Part shown: piece after piece, positions 1-6,415 of the stretch
How positions within the stretch are numbered: the first letter of the stretch is position 1
Layout: every line of letters starts with the position of its first letter
Assembly: GCA_900549135.1 (NCBI GenBank)
Contig: URNI01000034.1
Location: forward strand, 1 to 18,607
Source: an uncultured Collinsella sp.
Lineage (GTDB): Bacteria; Actinomycetota; Coriobacteriia; Coriobacteriales; Coriobacteriaceae
DNA length: 18,607 nt
Direction: 5' to 3'
The notes under the pieces: model-generated
Told to the model about the DNA's origin: nothing
Database searches by the model: none
What the model saw: the letters and a program-made list of their open reading frames with translations, nothing else
Translations under genes and position numbers: made by a program

Positions 1-573
1 CTCGGCGCTCACGGAGGGGAGCTCCTCCATCAGCCTCGGCCCCGCCATCCCGCGGAACCTCGACCTGAGCCCCTCCGGCGCGGTGGTGAGCAGCGACCTC
101 GCGGTGTTGATCGCCGAGGTCCGCGCCTTCACCGCCCCGGAGCGCGCCGCGAGCATGCAGCGCACCCCGTCGACCCACCCGTCCTGGCTCTTGGGGGTCC
201 CGAGCCTTGAGCCGGACATCGCCGCGCGGGCGGCCCTCTCCGCGTCCGCCTCGTCGCACTTCCCCTGCCCCGGGCGCCTCCTCTGCGTCCTCGCCGGGGA
301 GAGCGCCTCGCGCACGGGCATCCCCAGCGACGCGAGGTGCCTGGTGAGGCCCGCCCCGTAGGACGACGTCCCCTCCATCGCGATGCAGGCCGGCTCCCCG
401 GCCGCCGCGATCGCCCCGGCGAGCGCCTCGTAGCCCGCCGCGTCGGCGGGGAACCGGCGGGACAGGACCCTGCGGCCCCTCCAGTCCAGGACGTACAGCC
501 AGTGCGAGTCGGCGTGGGTGTCGACCCCGCAGAAGACCGGCCCGCGGGCGCCGGGTGTCGATTCGGTTCTCAT
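1..573 (-). CDS. IS110-family transposase, N-terminal DEDD domain (3' end outside window)
   Basis: An open frame of 191 codons runs from an ATG at 573 to the window edge without a stop. A GGAG sits 6 nt before the ATG. The translation shows the RuvC-like DEDD nuclease signature of IS110 transposases. D18 is in GVDTHADSH, E67 in MEGTSSYG, and D107/D110 in GKCDEADAERAARA. The 49-residue D-to-E gap and the final D-x-x-D spacing fit the family. IS110 enzymes move circular DNA intermediates using a RuvC-like site plus a serine in a C-terminal domain; that second domain would lie beyond the left edge. Integrity of the gene therefore cannot be judged. The family call is firm, the subgroup is not. 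Confidence 0.9.
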   Translation of the reverse strand, partial: MRTESTPGARGPVFCGVDTHADSHWLYVLDWRGRRVLSRRFPADAAGYEALAGAIAAAGEPACIAMEGTSSYGAGLTRHLASLGMPVREALSPARTQRRRPGQGKCDEADAERAARAAMSGSRLGTPKSQDGWVDGVRCMLAARSGAVKARTSAINTARSLLTTAPEGLRSRFRGMAGPRLMEELPSVSAE

Positions 574-624
574 GTCTCGCTCCGTTCTTTCCGTGCTCGC
601 CTGGACCGGGCAGACGACACACTG

Positions 625-835
625 ACGGGGCGCGATAGAATGCGGTTGTTCGGGTCCGCGGTATCGCTCCATGCTCCTATTAGGTCATGCGGCGGTCTCG
701 GCTCGCCGCGGCCCGCGCGGGACATGTCAGGAAACGAGGGCAGCCCTGTGGGCGCCAGCGGAATGTGGGGTCACCGCGCGGTCCGCATCTGATGGTGTCG
801 ACGTCAATGGTATACGGGTGCATCATCGACGTCTT
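625..835 (-). ncRNA. candidate IS110 bridge RNA region
   Basis: The DNA just upstream of the transposase start carries several inverted repeats that could fold as RNA on the transposase strand. One pairs GCGATA 632-637 with TATCGC 662-667, with GCGG 642-645 and CCGC 656-659 nested inside. Another pairs GCGGCG 689-694 with CGCCGC 704-709. A third pairs GACGTC 800-805 with GACGTC 828-833. A 10-base palindrome lies at 712-721. Known IS110-group elements encode their bridge RNA in this position. The exact limits and the guide loops are not resolved, so this is inference from position and fold. Confidence 0.35.
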
Positions 836-840
836 CAATA

Positions 841-1025
841 CAGAAAATATCAGTGCGGAGTGTTTTCAAAACCAAGCCCGGCCCCGGCCTGCATTGACAC
901 AGCTGGCGGTTCTTGGGCATCGCTTGCTGGCGGGGTTCCTTAGCTGAAATGGACTTGGCCGAAAGGGCCGCTGGTCCCGGTCGCTGGTTCGCGCTTTGCG
1001 TGAACTCCGCGCCACTGTGGGTCAG
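841..1025. other. intergenic gap between IS end and metal regulator
   Basis: No convincing gene, terminator or promoter was found here. The stretch 835-885 is AT-richer than its surroundings. A short GGCC-GAAAG-GGCC hairpin lies at 957-969. Short open frames across the gap have no family likeness and no good ribosome site. It probably holds the IS insertion point and the 3' flank of the regulator gene. Confidence 0.4.
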
Positions 1026-1415
1026 TTAGGCTTCCGTTGTTGGACCCGCCACATCTTCCCGTCCCAGCATCGATCTTAGCTTCTCAAAGCTCTCCTCGCT
1101 CAGACAATGCTCCATGTGGCAGCCCTCTTGCGACGCGACCTCAGCCGAAACACCCGCATCCTCTAGCAGCCCCACGAAAAAGCAGTGACGCTCCCACATT
1201 TGGCGAGCGACCTCCAGACCACGCTCTGTCAGATGAACGTCGCGCTTGCCCATTTCGACATAGCCGTCGCTCTCCAAGGTCGCCATGGCCTTGGAAACGC
1301 TCGCCTTGGTTACGCCGAGGTACTCCGCAACGTCGATCGAACGCACGATGCCCTGACGTTCCGACAGAACGTAGATCGATTCGAGATAGTCTTCTCCGGA
1401 TTCACGTAGGGCCAT
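1026..1415 (-). CDS. DtxR/MntR-family metal-dependent transcriptional regulator
   Basis: This encodes a 129-residue cytosolic repressor with an N-terminal winged helix (about 6-62) and a metal-binding dimerisation domain (about 65-120). The C-terminal SH3-like domain of DtxR/IdeR is absent, as in MntR. Metal-site residues are visible. D9 and E12 lie in GEDYLES and H77 in WERHC. The motif EGCHMEH gives C99, E102 and H103. D9/E12/H77 follow the MntR pattern, while the C-x-x-E-H set follows DtxR site 2, so metal preference (Mn or Fe) is not clear. The ATG at 1415 was chosen over an upstream ATG at 1463 because GAAAGG precedes it and family homology begins there. No transport gene is adjacent in the window; the IS element lies downstream. 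Confidence 0.85.
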   Translation of the reverse strand: MALRESGEDYLESIYVLSERQGIVRSIDVAEYLGVTKASVSKAMATLESDGYVEMGKRDVHLTERGLEVARQMWERHCFFVGLLEDAGVSAEVASQEGCHMEHCLSEESFEKLRSMLGREDVAGPTTEA

Positions 1416-1439
1416 GGGCCGCCTTTCGCGATGATTGCT

Positions 1440-1519
1440 AGTTAGCCTTTGGATACTTTCCACCGCTTACTTTACTGCAAAAGTTGCCCATGTCTTACTA
1501 CTTTGTCTAAAAGTTAGCC
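1440..1519 (-). promoter_or_regulatory. repeated GTTAGCC half-sites upstream of the metal regulator
   Basis: The upstream region holds AGTTAGCC at 1440-1447, AAAAGTTGCC near 1478-1487 and AAAAGTTAGCC at 1509-1519, all in the same direction. DtxR-type operators are built from TTAGGTTAGCC-like half-sites, so these could be autoregulatory sites. No clean -35/-10 pair was picked out. Confidence 0.35.
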
Positions 1520-1544
1520 GTGTTTCACAAAACGTGCGGGACGA

Positions 1545-1580
1545 AAACAAAATGGGGACGCCCCGCAAGGAGTGTCCCCA
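1545..1580 (-). terminator. terminator downstream of the HAD phosphatase gene
   Basis: A 7-bp stem pairs TGGGGAC 1553-1559 with GTCCCCA 1574-1580 around a 14-base loop. On the minus strand it is followed by ATTTTGTTTTC (1542-1552). The neighbouring GTCCCCA at 1601-1607 and the CTGCCGGCAG palindrome at 1582-1591 suggest that the hairpin belongs to a dispersed intergenic repeat. Confidence 0.6.
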
Positions 1581-1622
1581 GCTGCCGGCAGAAAAGGAAC
1601 GTCCCCAAGTGCCGAGCCGCAG

Positions 1623-2393
1623 CTATAACAGGCCAAAGTGCTTCGCGGCGTTGTAGATTCCGTCGTCGTCCACGGCGGTCGTCACATAGGTCGCCGCAGC
1701 TTTCACCGTGTCCTGTGCGTTACCCATGGCCACGCTCGTGCCCACGGCGGAAAACATCGATAGGTCGTTCTCGCCGTCGCCAAAGGCGATCGCCTCGCTC
1801 GCGTCGATATCCAGGCGCTCCAGCGTCGCCGCCACACCCAGGTCCTTGCCGCCGTTAGCGGGAATAATGTCGCAGAACAGGTCGCACCAGCGCGTGGTGA
1901 GCGAATGCGACACGGCATCGGTCACGACATGCTCGTCGGCCGGGTCCACAAAGGCGCAGAACTGGTAGACCGGTGCGTCAAAGGCGTGCTCAAACGGCTC
2001 CTCGTGGTAGACGATTCCCGCGTTGCTGCCAGCCGTCACCACGCGCTCGGACAGGCGGTTCACAAACGAGTTCTCGCCCTGCATGCACAGTGAGTCGTAG
2101 CGCCCCTGCGCCACCTGGTCCACAATCACCGCGACGTCGTCCGGATCGATCGGGCAGCTGCGGTAAACGCCGTCAGCGTCAAAACAGTGCTGACCCGAAA
2201 GCGTAATGTACGCATCCCAACCCAAGTCGAACAGCCAATCCGGCATCTGGTAGGTCGGGCGACCCGTGGCGATTATGCACGCAATCCCCTGCTCGCGAAA
2301 GCTGTCGAGCACCTGCTGCGCCGACGCCGGAATCCGGTGGGTCTTAAAGCTCAGCAGCGTACCGTCGATATCGAAAAACGCGGCTTTGATCAT
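1623..2393 (-). CDS. Cof-type HAD-superfamily (IIB) phosphatase
   Basis: This 256-residue cytosolic protein has all four HAD motifs. Motif I is DIDGTL with the nucleophile D8 and D10. Motif II is ATGRP with T43. Motif III has K183 in GGKD. Motif IV is GDGEND with D206 and D210. The C2B cap lies at about 80-180. Family members dephosphorylate sugar phosphates, flavin or pyridoxal phosphates; the substrate cannot be read from sequence. The start at 2393 lies 6 bases beyond the stop of the upstream Uup-type gene, and its ribosome site (GAGGAG) overlaps that stop region. The two genes are therefore probably co-transcribed and translationally coupled. Confidence 0.9.
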   Translation of the reverse strand: MIKAAFFDIDGTLLSFKTHRIPASAQQVLDSFREQGIACIIATGRPTYQMPDWLFDLGWDAYITLSGQHCFDADGVYRSCPIDPDDVAVIVDQVAQGRYDSLCMQGENSFVNRLSERVVTAGSNAGIVYHEEPFEHAFDAPVYQFCAFVDPADEHVVTDAVSHSLTTRWCDLFCDIIPANGGKDLGVAATLERLDIDASEAIAFGDGENDLSMFSAVGTSVAMGNAQDTVKAAATYVTTAVDDDGIYNAAKHFGLL

Positions 2394-2399
2394 TCTCGC

Positions 2400-4259
2400 T
2401 TACTCCTCGCCCTCGAGCTTTTCGCTCGCCTCGAGCCACGCCATCTCCAGCTCGTCCATGGCGGCGTGAGCCTCGTCGATCTTTGCCTGCTGCTCGCCGA
2501 GCGCCGTGTAGTTGGTGGGATCGACCTGGGCCATCGCGGCCTCGGCCTCCTCAACGCGAGCGCGCTGCGTCTCCATCTTGCGCTCGAGCGAGCTCACCTC
2601 GCGGCGGAGCTTCTGACGTTCGGCGTTGGAAAGGCCATTGGGCTGACCGCTTGCCTTAGGCTTTTCGGCCGCAGCTGCCGCGGCACCGGTGTCAAACGTG
2701 CCGGTCTTGGCGCTCGGCGCGCCCACGGGCTCGCCCTCGGCGGTAGCGTTGCACAGGCGCAGGTACTGGTCCACGCCACCGGGCATATGCGTCAGGTGGC
2801 CGTCGAGCAGCGCCCACTGTTGGTCGGTCACGCGCTCCATCAAAAAGCGGTCGTGCGTCACCAGGATCAACGTGCCGGGCCAGCCGTCGAGCAGGTCCTC
2901 GACAATCGCGAGCATGTCGGTATCCAGGTCGTTGCCGGGCTCGTCCAGGATGAGCACGTTGGGTTCGTCCAGGATTGTCAGCAGCAGCGACAGGCGACGG
3001 CGCTGGCCGCCCGAAAGATCGCCGATGCGGCTCCAGAGCTGCTGCGTCGTAAAGCCCAGGCGCTCGCAAAGCTTCTCGGGCGAAGTCTCCTTGCCGTCGA
3101 TGACGTAGTACTTCTTATAGTTGCCGAGAACCTCGCGGATCGTGTCGCCCATGTAGGGCTCGAGCTCCTCGAGCTGCTGCGACAGCACGCCAAAGCGCAC
3201 CGTCTGGCCAATCTTCACACGGCCGCGCATGGGTTCAATCTTGCCCTGGATCACGTCGAGCAAGGTCGACTTGCCGGCGCCGTTCTCACCCAAAAGACCA
3301 TAGCGGTCGCCCGCACCGATGAGCCAGGTCACGTCGGAGAGCACCTGCTTGGGCGCGCCATCGGTATCCGCATAGCCGGCGTCCACGTCGACCACATCGA
3401 TAACCTGCTTGCCCAGGCGGCTCACGGCGAGGCGCTTGAGCTCCAGCTCGTCGCGCACGGGCGGCACGTCGGCGATCAGCTCGCGGGCGGCCTCAACGCG
3501 AAACTTGGGCTTGGTGGAACGGGCCTGTGCGCCACGGCTCAGCCACGCGAGCTCCTTGCGCGCCATGTTGCGGCGACGCTCCTCGGTGACGGCGGCCATG
3601 CGGTCGCGCTCCACGCGCTGCAGGATGTAGGCCGAGTAGCCGCCCTCGAAGGGATCGACCTGGCCGTCGTGGACCTCCCACATGCTGGTGCAGACCTCGT
3701 CCAAGAACCAGCGGTCGTGCGTGACCACGAGCATGGCGCCCTGGCCGCGCTGCCAGCGGGCCTTTAAGTGGCGCGCGAGCCAGTTGATGGTGCGCATGTC
3801 CAGGTGGTTGGTGGGCTCGTCGAGCATGAGCACGTCGTAGTCGCCGATCAGCAGGCGCGCGAGGTCCACGCGACGGCGCTGGCCGCCCGAAAGCTCGCCC
3901 ACCGTGCTCTCCCAGGGCACATCGCTGATGAGGCCGGCCAGAATCTGGCGCGTACGGGGGCTCGACGCCCACTCGTACTCGGGCGTGTCGCCGACGACGG
4001 CATGGTGCACGGTATCGGCGTCGACAAGCTGGTCCTTTTGGCCGAGCAGACCGATCGTCGTGCCGCGGCGGTGCGTCACGCGGCCATCGTCGGGCTCCAG
4101 CGTGCCGGCGAGCACGCTCAGCAGCGTCGACTTGCCGTCGCCGTTTTTACCGACAATACCAATGCGGTCGCCCTCGCCCACGCCGAGCGTCACGCTATCG
4201 AAAATATGCTTGGTGGGAAACTCTAGGCTGATGGAATCGCATCCCAAAAGAATCGCCAT
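2400..4259 (-). CDS. uup: ABC-F family ATPase, Uup-like
   Basis: This 619-residue soluble protein has two ABC domains and no membrane segment. Domain 1 has Walker A GKNGDGKS (37-44), signature LSGGQ (123-127) and Walker B LMLDEPTNHLD (144-154). Domain 2 has GENGAGKS (324-331), LSGGQ (415-419) and LILDEPGNDLD (436-446). The charged inter-domain linker (about 205-270) and the C-terminal heptad-rich coiled coil (about 544-618) match Uup-type ABC-F proteins. Those act on ribosomes or branched DNA rather than in transport. The second Walker B region reads EPGND where Uup proteins usually have EPTND. The ATG at 4259 is preceded by GAAGGAG; an in-frame upstream extension to 4373 crosses the neighbouring terminator and was rejected. 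It heads an operon with the HAD phosphatase. Confidence 0.88.
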   Translation of the reverse strand: MAILLGCDSISLEFPTKHIFDSVTLGVGEGDRIGIVGKNGDGKSTLLSVLAGTLEPDDGRVTHRRGTTIGLLGQKDQLVDADTVHHAVVGDTPEYEWASSPRTRQILAGLISDVPWESTVGELSGGQRRRVDLARLLIGDYDVLMLDEPTNHLDMRTINWLARHLKARWQRGQGAMLVVTHDRWFLDEVCTSMWEVHDGQVDPFEGGYSAYILQRVERDRMAAVTEERRRNMARKELAWLSRGAQARSTKPKFRVEAARELIADVPPVRDELELKRLAVSRLGKQVIDVVDVDAGYADTDGAPKQVLSDVTWLIGAGDRYGLLGENGAGKSTLLDVIQGKIEPMRGRVKIGQTVRFGVLSQQLEELEPYMGDTIREVLGNYKKYYVIDGKETSPEKLCERLGFTTQQLWSRIGDLSGGQRRRLSLLLTILDEPNVLILDEPGNDLDTDMLAIVEDLLDGWPGTLILVTHDRFLMERVTDQQWALLDGHLTHMPGGVDQYLRLCNATAEGEPVGAPSAKTGTFDTGAAAAAAEKPKASGQPNGLSNAERQKLRREVSSLERKMETQRARVEEAEAAMAQVDPTNYTALGEQQAKIDEAHAAMDELEMAWLEASEKLEGEE

Positions 4260-4329
4260 ATGCCCTGCTCCTTCGTAGAAATTCAACGTTGTCCATGATA
4301 GCAGCGAAAAGGCGGGGCGCACACGACAC

Positions 4330-4367
4330 AAAAAGGCGGGCCATCTCCCGCAAGAGATGACCCGCCT
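4330..4367 (-). terminator. terminator of the ABC exporter gene
   Basis: AGGCGGG 4334-4340 pairs with CCCGCCT 4361-4367, and inside it ATCTC 4343-4347 pairs with GAGAT 4354-4358. On the minus strand the stem is followed by TTTTTGTG (4327-4334). It lies about 55 bases past the exporter stop codon and just before the uup leader. Confidence 0.85.
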
Positions 4368-4422
4368 CTCCAATCAGTCCCGTGGCGACCGTGGCCGCCG
4401 CGGGCCTCAAGCATGTCCCGGA

Positions 4423-6156
4423 CTAGGAGAACATGCCGGTGAGGTAATCATTCAGCCGCTTATCCTTGGGCCGTTGGAAAATCTCGTCGGTCTCGTCGTA
4501 CTCGACCATATCGCCCATGTAGAAGAACGCCGTGCGGTTGGACACGCGCGACGCCTGTTCCATGTTGTGCGTCACGATGACGATGGCGCGGTCGGCAACG
4601 ATCGATGACATCAGGTCCTCAATCGCCAGCGTCGAGATGGGGTCGAGCGCCGAGCAGGGCTCGTCAAACAGGATCACGTCGGGATTGAGTGCCAGCGTGC
4701 GCGCGATGCACAGACGTTGCTTCTGGCCACCCGAGACACCGGCGCCGCCTTGGCCCAACTCGCCGTCCAGCCCGCCGATGCGATCAAGGAACTCGTCCAC
4801 GCACGCCGCGCGGCAAGCCGCGAGGAGCTCATCGTCCGACGCCTGCGGATTGCCCCACTGCAGGTTCTCGCGCACGGTGCCCGTGAACAGCACATTCTTT
4901 TGCAGCACAATGCCCACAGCGTCGCGCAAGGCGGCGAGGTCGTAGTCGCGCACGTCGCGTCCGCCCACAAGCACGGCGCCTTCGGTGGCGTCGTACAGGC
5001 GCGCAATCAGCTGCACAAGCGAGCTCTTGCCCGAGCCCGTGCCGCCGAGGATGCCCACCGTCGAGCCGCTCTCGATGCGAAGGTCGATATGCTCGAGCAC
5101 ATCCTCGGCTGCATCCGCGCGGTATTTAAAGGAAACGTCGCGAAACTCGATACTGCCGTCCGCTGGCGCCGCAATCGCGAGGTCTCCCGCGGGGTTGGCG
5201 ATAAAGGGCTCCTCATCGAGCACCTCTGCGATACGGCCCACACTCGTAAGAGCGCGCGTGAGCAGCAAAAACACGTTGGAAATCATCATGAGCGAATTCA
5301 TGATCAGCAGCACGTAGCTCATAAAGCCCGTGAGCGAGCCCACGCCCAGCTTGCCGGCGAGAATCATGTGGCCGCCAATCCACAGGATGGAGAGCGCAGC
5401 CACGTACATCGACAGCTGAAACACCGGCAGGTTGAGCACCGCGTTGCCAAAGGTCTTTGTCGCAGTGCGCGCGAGCTCGGTATTGACGGTGTCGAACTTG
5501 GCCTCCTCGTGCTCGGTACGAACGTAGGCCTTGACGGCACGCACGGCGGTGAGGTCTTCCTGTACCACGCCGTTGAGGTGGTCCATCGAGGTCTGGAGTT
5601 GGCGGTAGAGCGGGCTCACGCGATAGGTGATGACGCCCAGCACGATTGCCAGCACGGGCAAGATGATCGCAAAGACGGTGGCGAGCGGGCGCGACAGCAT
5701 CAGCGCGTAGATAAGGCCGACGATAAGCGTCACCGGGCCGCGCACCATAGGGCGAAAGCCGTTGCCCACAGCATTTTGGATAACGGTGATGTCCGTGGTC
5801 ATGCGGGTGACGAGCGAGCTGGCGTCGTAGTTGTCCAGGTTACCAAAAGCGAGCGTCTGAATCTTTTTGTACTCGGCCTCGCGCAGGTTAGCGCCTAGGC
5901 CCGAGGCAACGCGGGCGGACGTGCGAGCATAACCCAAGCCCAGTACCAGCGAAAGCGCAGCGCACACCAACATGTACGCGCCCTGCAGCAGCATGTAGTT
6001 GATATCACCCGCAGGCACGCCCACATCGATGATGTTGGCCATGATGACCGGGATAAACAGCTCGAGCACCGTCTCGACCGACACAAAGAACACGCCGAGG
6101 ATGGCATCGCGACGGTATGCCCCTAGATAGGAAAACAGTATTTTGAGATTGCGCAC
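4423..6156 (-). CDS. ABC exporter half-transporter (permease-ATPase) with PstB-like C-terminus
   Basis: This 577-residue inner-membrane protein has a type-1 exporter membrane domain of about six helices (residues 15-305) fused to an ATPase domain. It has Walker A GGTGSGKS (371-378), Q-loop Q419, signature VSGGQ (474-478) and Walker B VILFDEP (494-500). Up to about residue 490 the ATPase reads like an MsbA/LmrA-type exporter. From EPCSALDPIST (499-509) to the end (IVIVTHNMEQ, RTAFFYMGDMVEY, LNDYLTGMFS) it reads like PstB, the phosphate-import ATPase, including the PstB C-terminal end. The reading frame is continuous and the catalytic Glu and H-loop His are kept, so it is probably active. The start is GTG with a weak GGGGG upstream. 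It is monocistronic with no partner half-transporter nearby, suggesting a homodimer. The substrate is unknown. Confidence 0.9.
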   Translation of the reverse strand: MRNLKILFSYLGAYRRDAILGVFFVSVETVLELFIPVIMANIIDVGVPAGDINYMLLQGAYMLVCAALSLVLGLGYARTSARVASGLGANLREAEYKKIQTLAFGNLDNYDASSLVTRMTTDITVIQNAVGNGFRPMVRGPVTLIVGLIYALMLSRPLATVFAIILPVLAIVLGVITYRVSPLYRQLQTSMDHLNGVVQEDLTAVRAVKAYVRTEHEEAKFDTVNTELARTATKTFGNAVLNLPVFQLSMYVAALSILWIGGHMILAGKLGVGSLTGFMSYVLLIMNSLMMISNVFLLLTRALTSVGRIAEVLDEEPFIANPAGDLAIAAPADGSIEFRDVSFKYRADAAEDVLEHIDLRIESGSTVGILGGTGSGKSSLVQLIARLYDATEGAVLVGGRDVRDYDLAALRDAVGIVLQKNVLFTGTVRENLQWGNPQASDDELLAACRAACVDEFLDRIGGLDGELGQGGAGVSGGQKQRLCIARTLALNPDVILFDEPCSALDPISTLAIEDLMSSIVADRAIVIVTHNMEQASRVSNRTAFFYMGDMVEYDETDEIFQRPKDKRLNDYLTGMFS

Positions 6157-6197
6157 GCAGGTTCAACCCCCATCAAACGTTGTTCGCAAACGCACGT

Positions 6198-6225
6198 ATT
6201 ATTGCGCGCCGAATAATGGTGTCAA
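6198..6225 (-). promoter_or_regulatory. sigma70-type promoter of the ABC exporter gene
   Basis: On the minus strand a perfect TTGACA (6225-6220) is followed after 16 bases by AATAAT (6203-6198), five of six matches to TATAAT. Transcription would start near 6191, giving a leader of about 35 nt before the GTG start. Confidence 0.7.
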
Positions 6226-6344
6226 GTATTCCGAAATCGTTTTCTGCAAGGTTAGCGCCGGCGGCGAGTTCTCGTGATGTGTGTCCATATTCACTCGGAA
6301 TAATGGTGCGCGAGACTTTTTTCGCTCCGGCGTCAACACAAAGC

Positions 6345-6375
6345 TTGACTCTACAATCGTTGTAGGGTTTTCACT
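6345..6375 (+). promoter_or_regulatory. MerR-type promoter/operator of the MATE-merR unit
   Basis: TTGACT (6345-6350) and a weak -10, TTCACT (6370-6375), are separated by 19 bases, the over-long spacing used by MerR-family activators. The spacer contains the palindrome CTACAA-TCG-TTGTAG (6351-6365). A second, overlapping inverted repeat, TGTAG...CTACA, spans 6361-6378. The MerR-family gene downstream is the obvious candidate to bind here. Confidence 0.75.
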
Positions 6376-6415
6376 ACACTGGTACATAAACAAACCCAGC
6401 CAGAAAGCCCCGCCC

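Larger units (their letters stand above)
1..840 (-). mobile_element. IS110-family insertion sequence, partial (left-end side)
   Basis: The segment holds the 5' half of an IS110-type transposase gene and, upstream of it, at least 250 bases of GC-rich, hairpin-rich non-coding DNA. In the IS110 group the long non-coding end lies upstream of the transposase, as here. The outer boundary is not visible because these elements lack clear terminal inverted repeats. I place it near 790-900, where the hairpins stop and the sequence becomes more AT-rich (about 835-885). The other end lies outside the window. Confidence 0.6.

Noticed and set aside
337..792. plus-strand open frames over the IS110 end
   Set aside because: They run antisense to the DEDD transposase or through its hairpin-rich non-coding end and encode Arg/Pro/Gly-rich products.
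2187..3767. 526-codon plus-strand open frame opposite the uup gene
   Set aside because: It is antisense to a gene with clear ABC motifs, has a low-complexity Ala/Leu/Arg/His-rich product and no family likeness; long antisense frames are common at this GC content.
4717..5898. 393-codon plus-strand open frame opposite the exporter gene
   Set aside because: Same pattern: a shadow of a well-supported coding frame.
4423..6156. one half of a heterodimeric ABC exporter with a nearby partner
   Set aside because: No second half-transporter is adjacent, and the Walker B glutamate is canonical, so there is no sign of a degenerate partner site.
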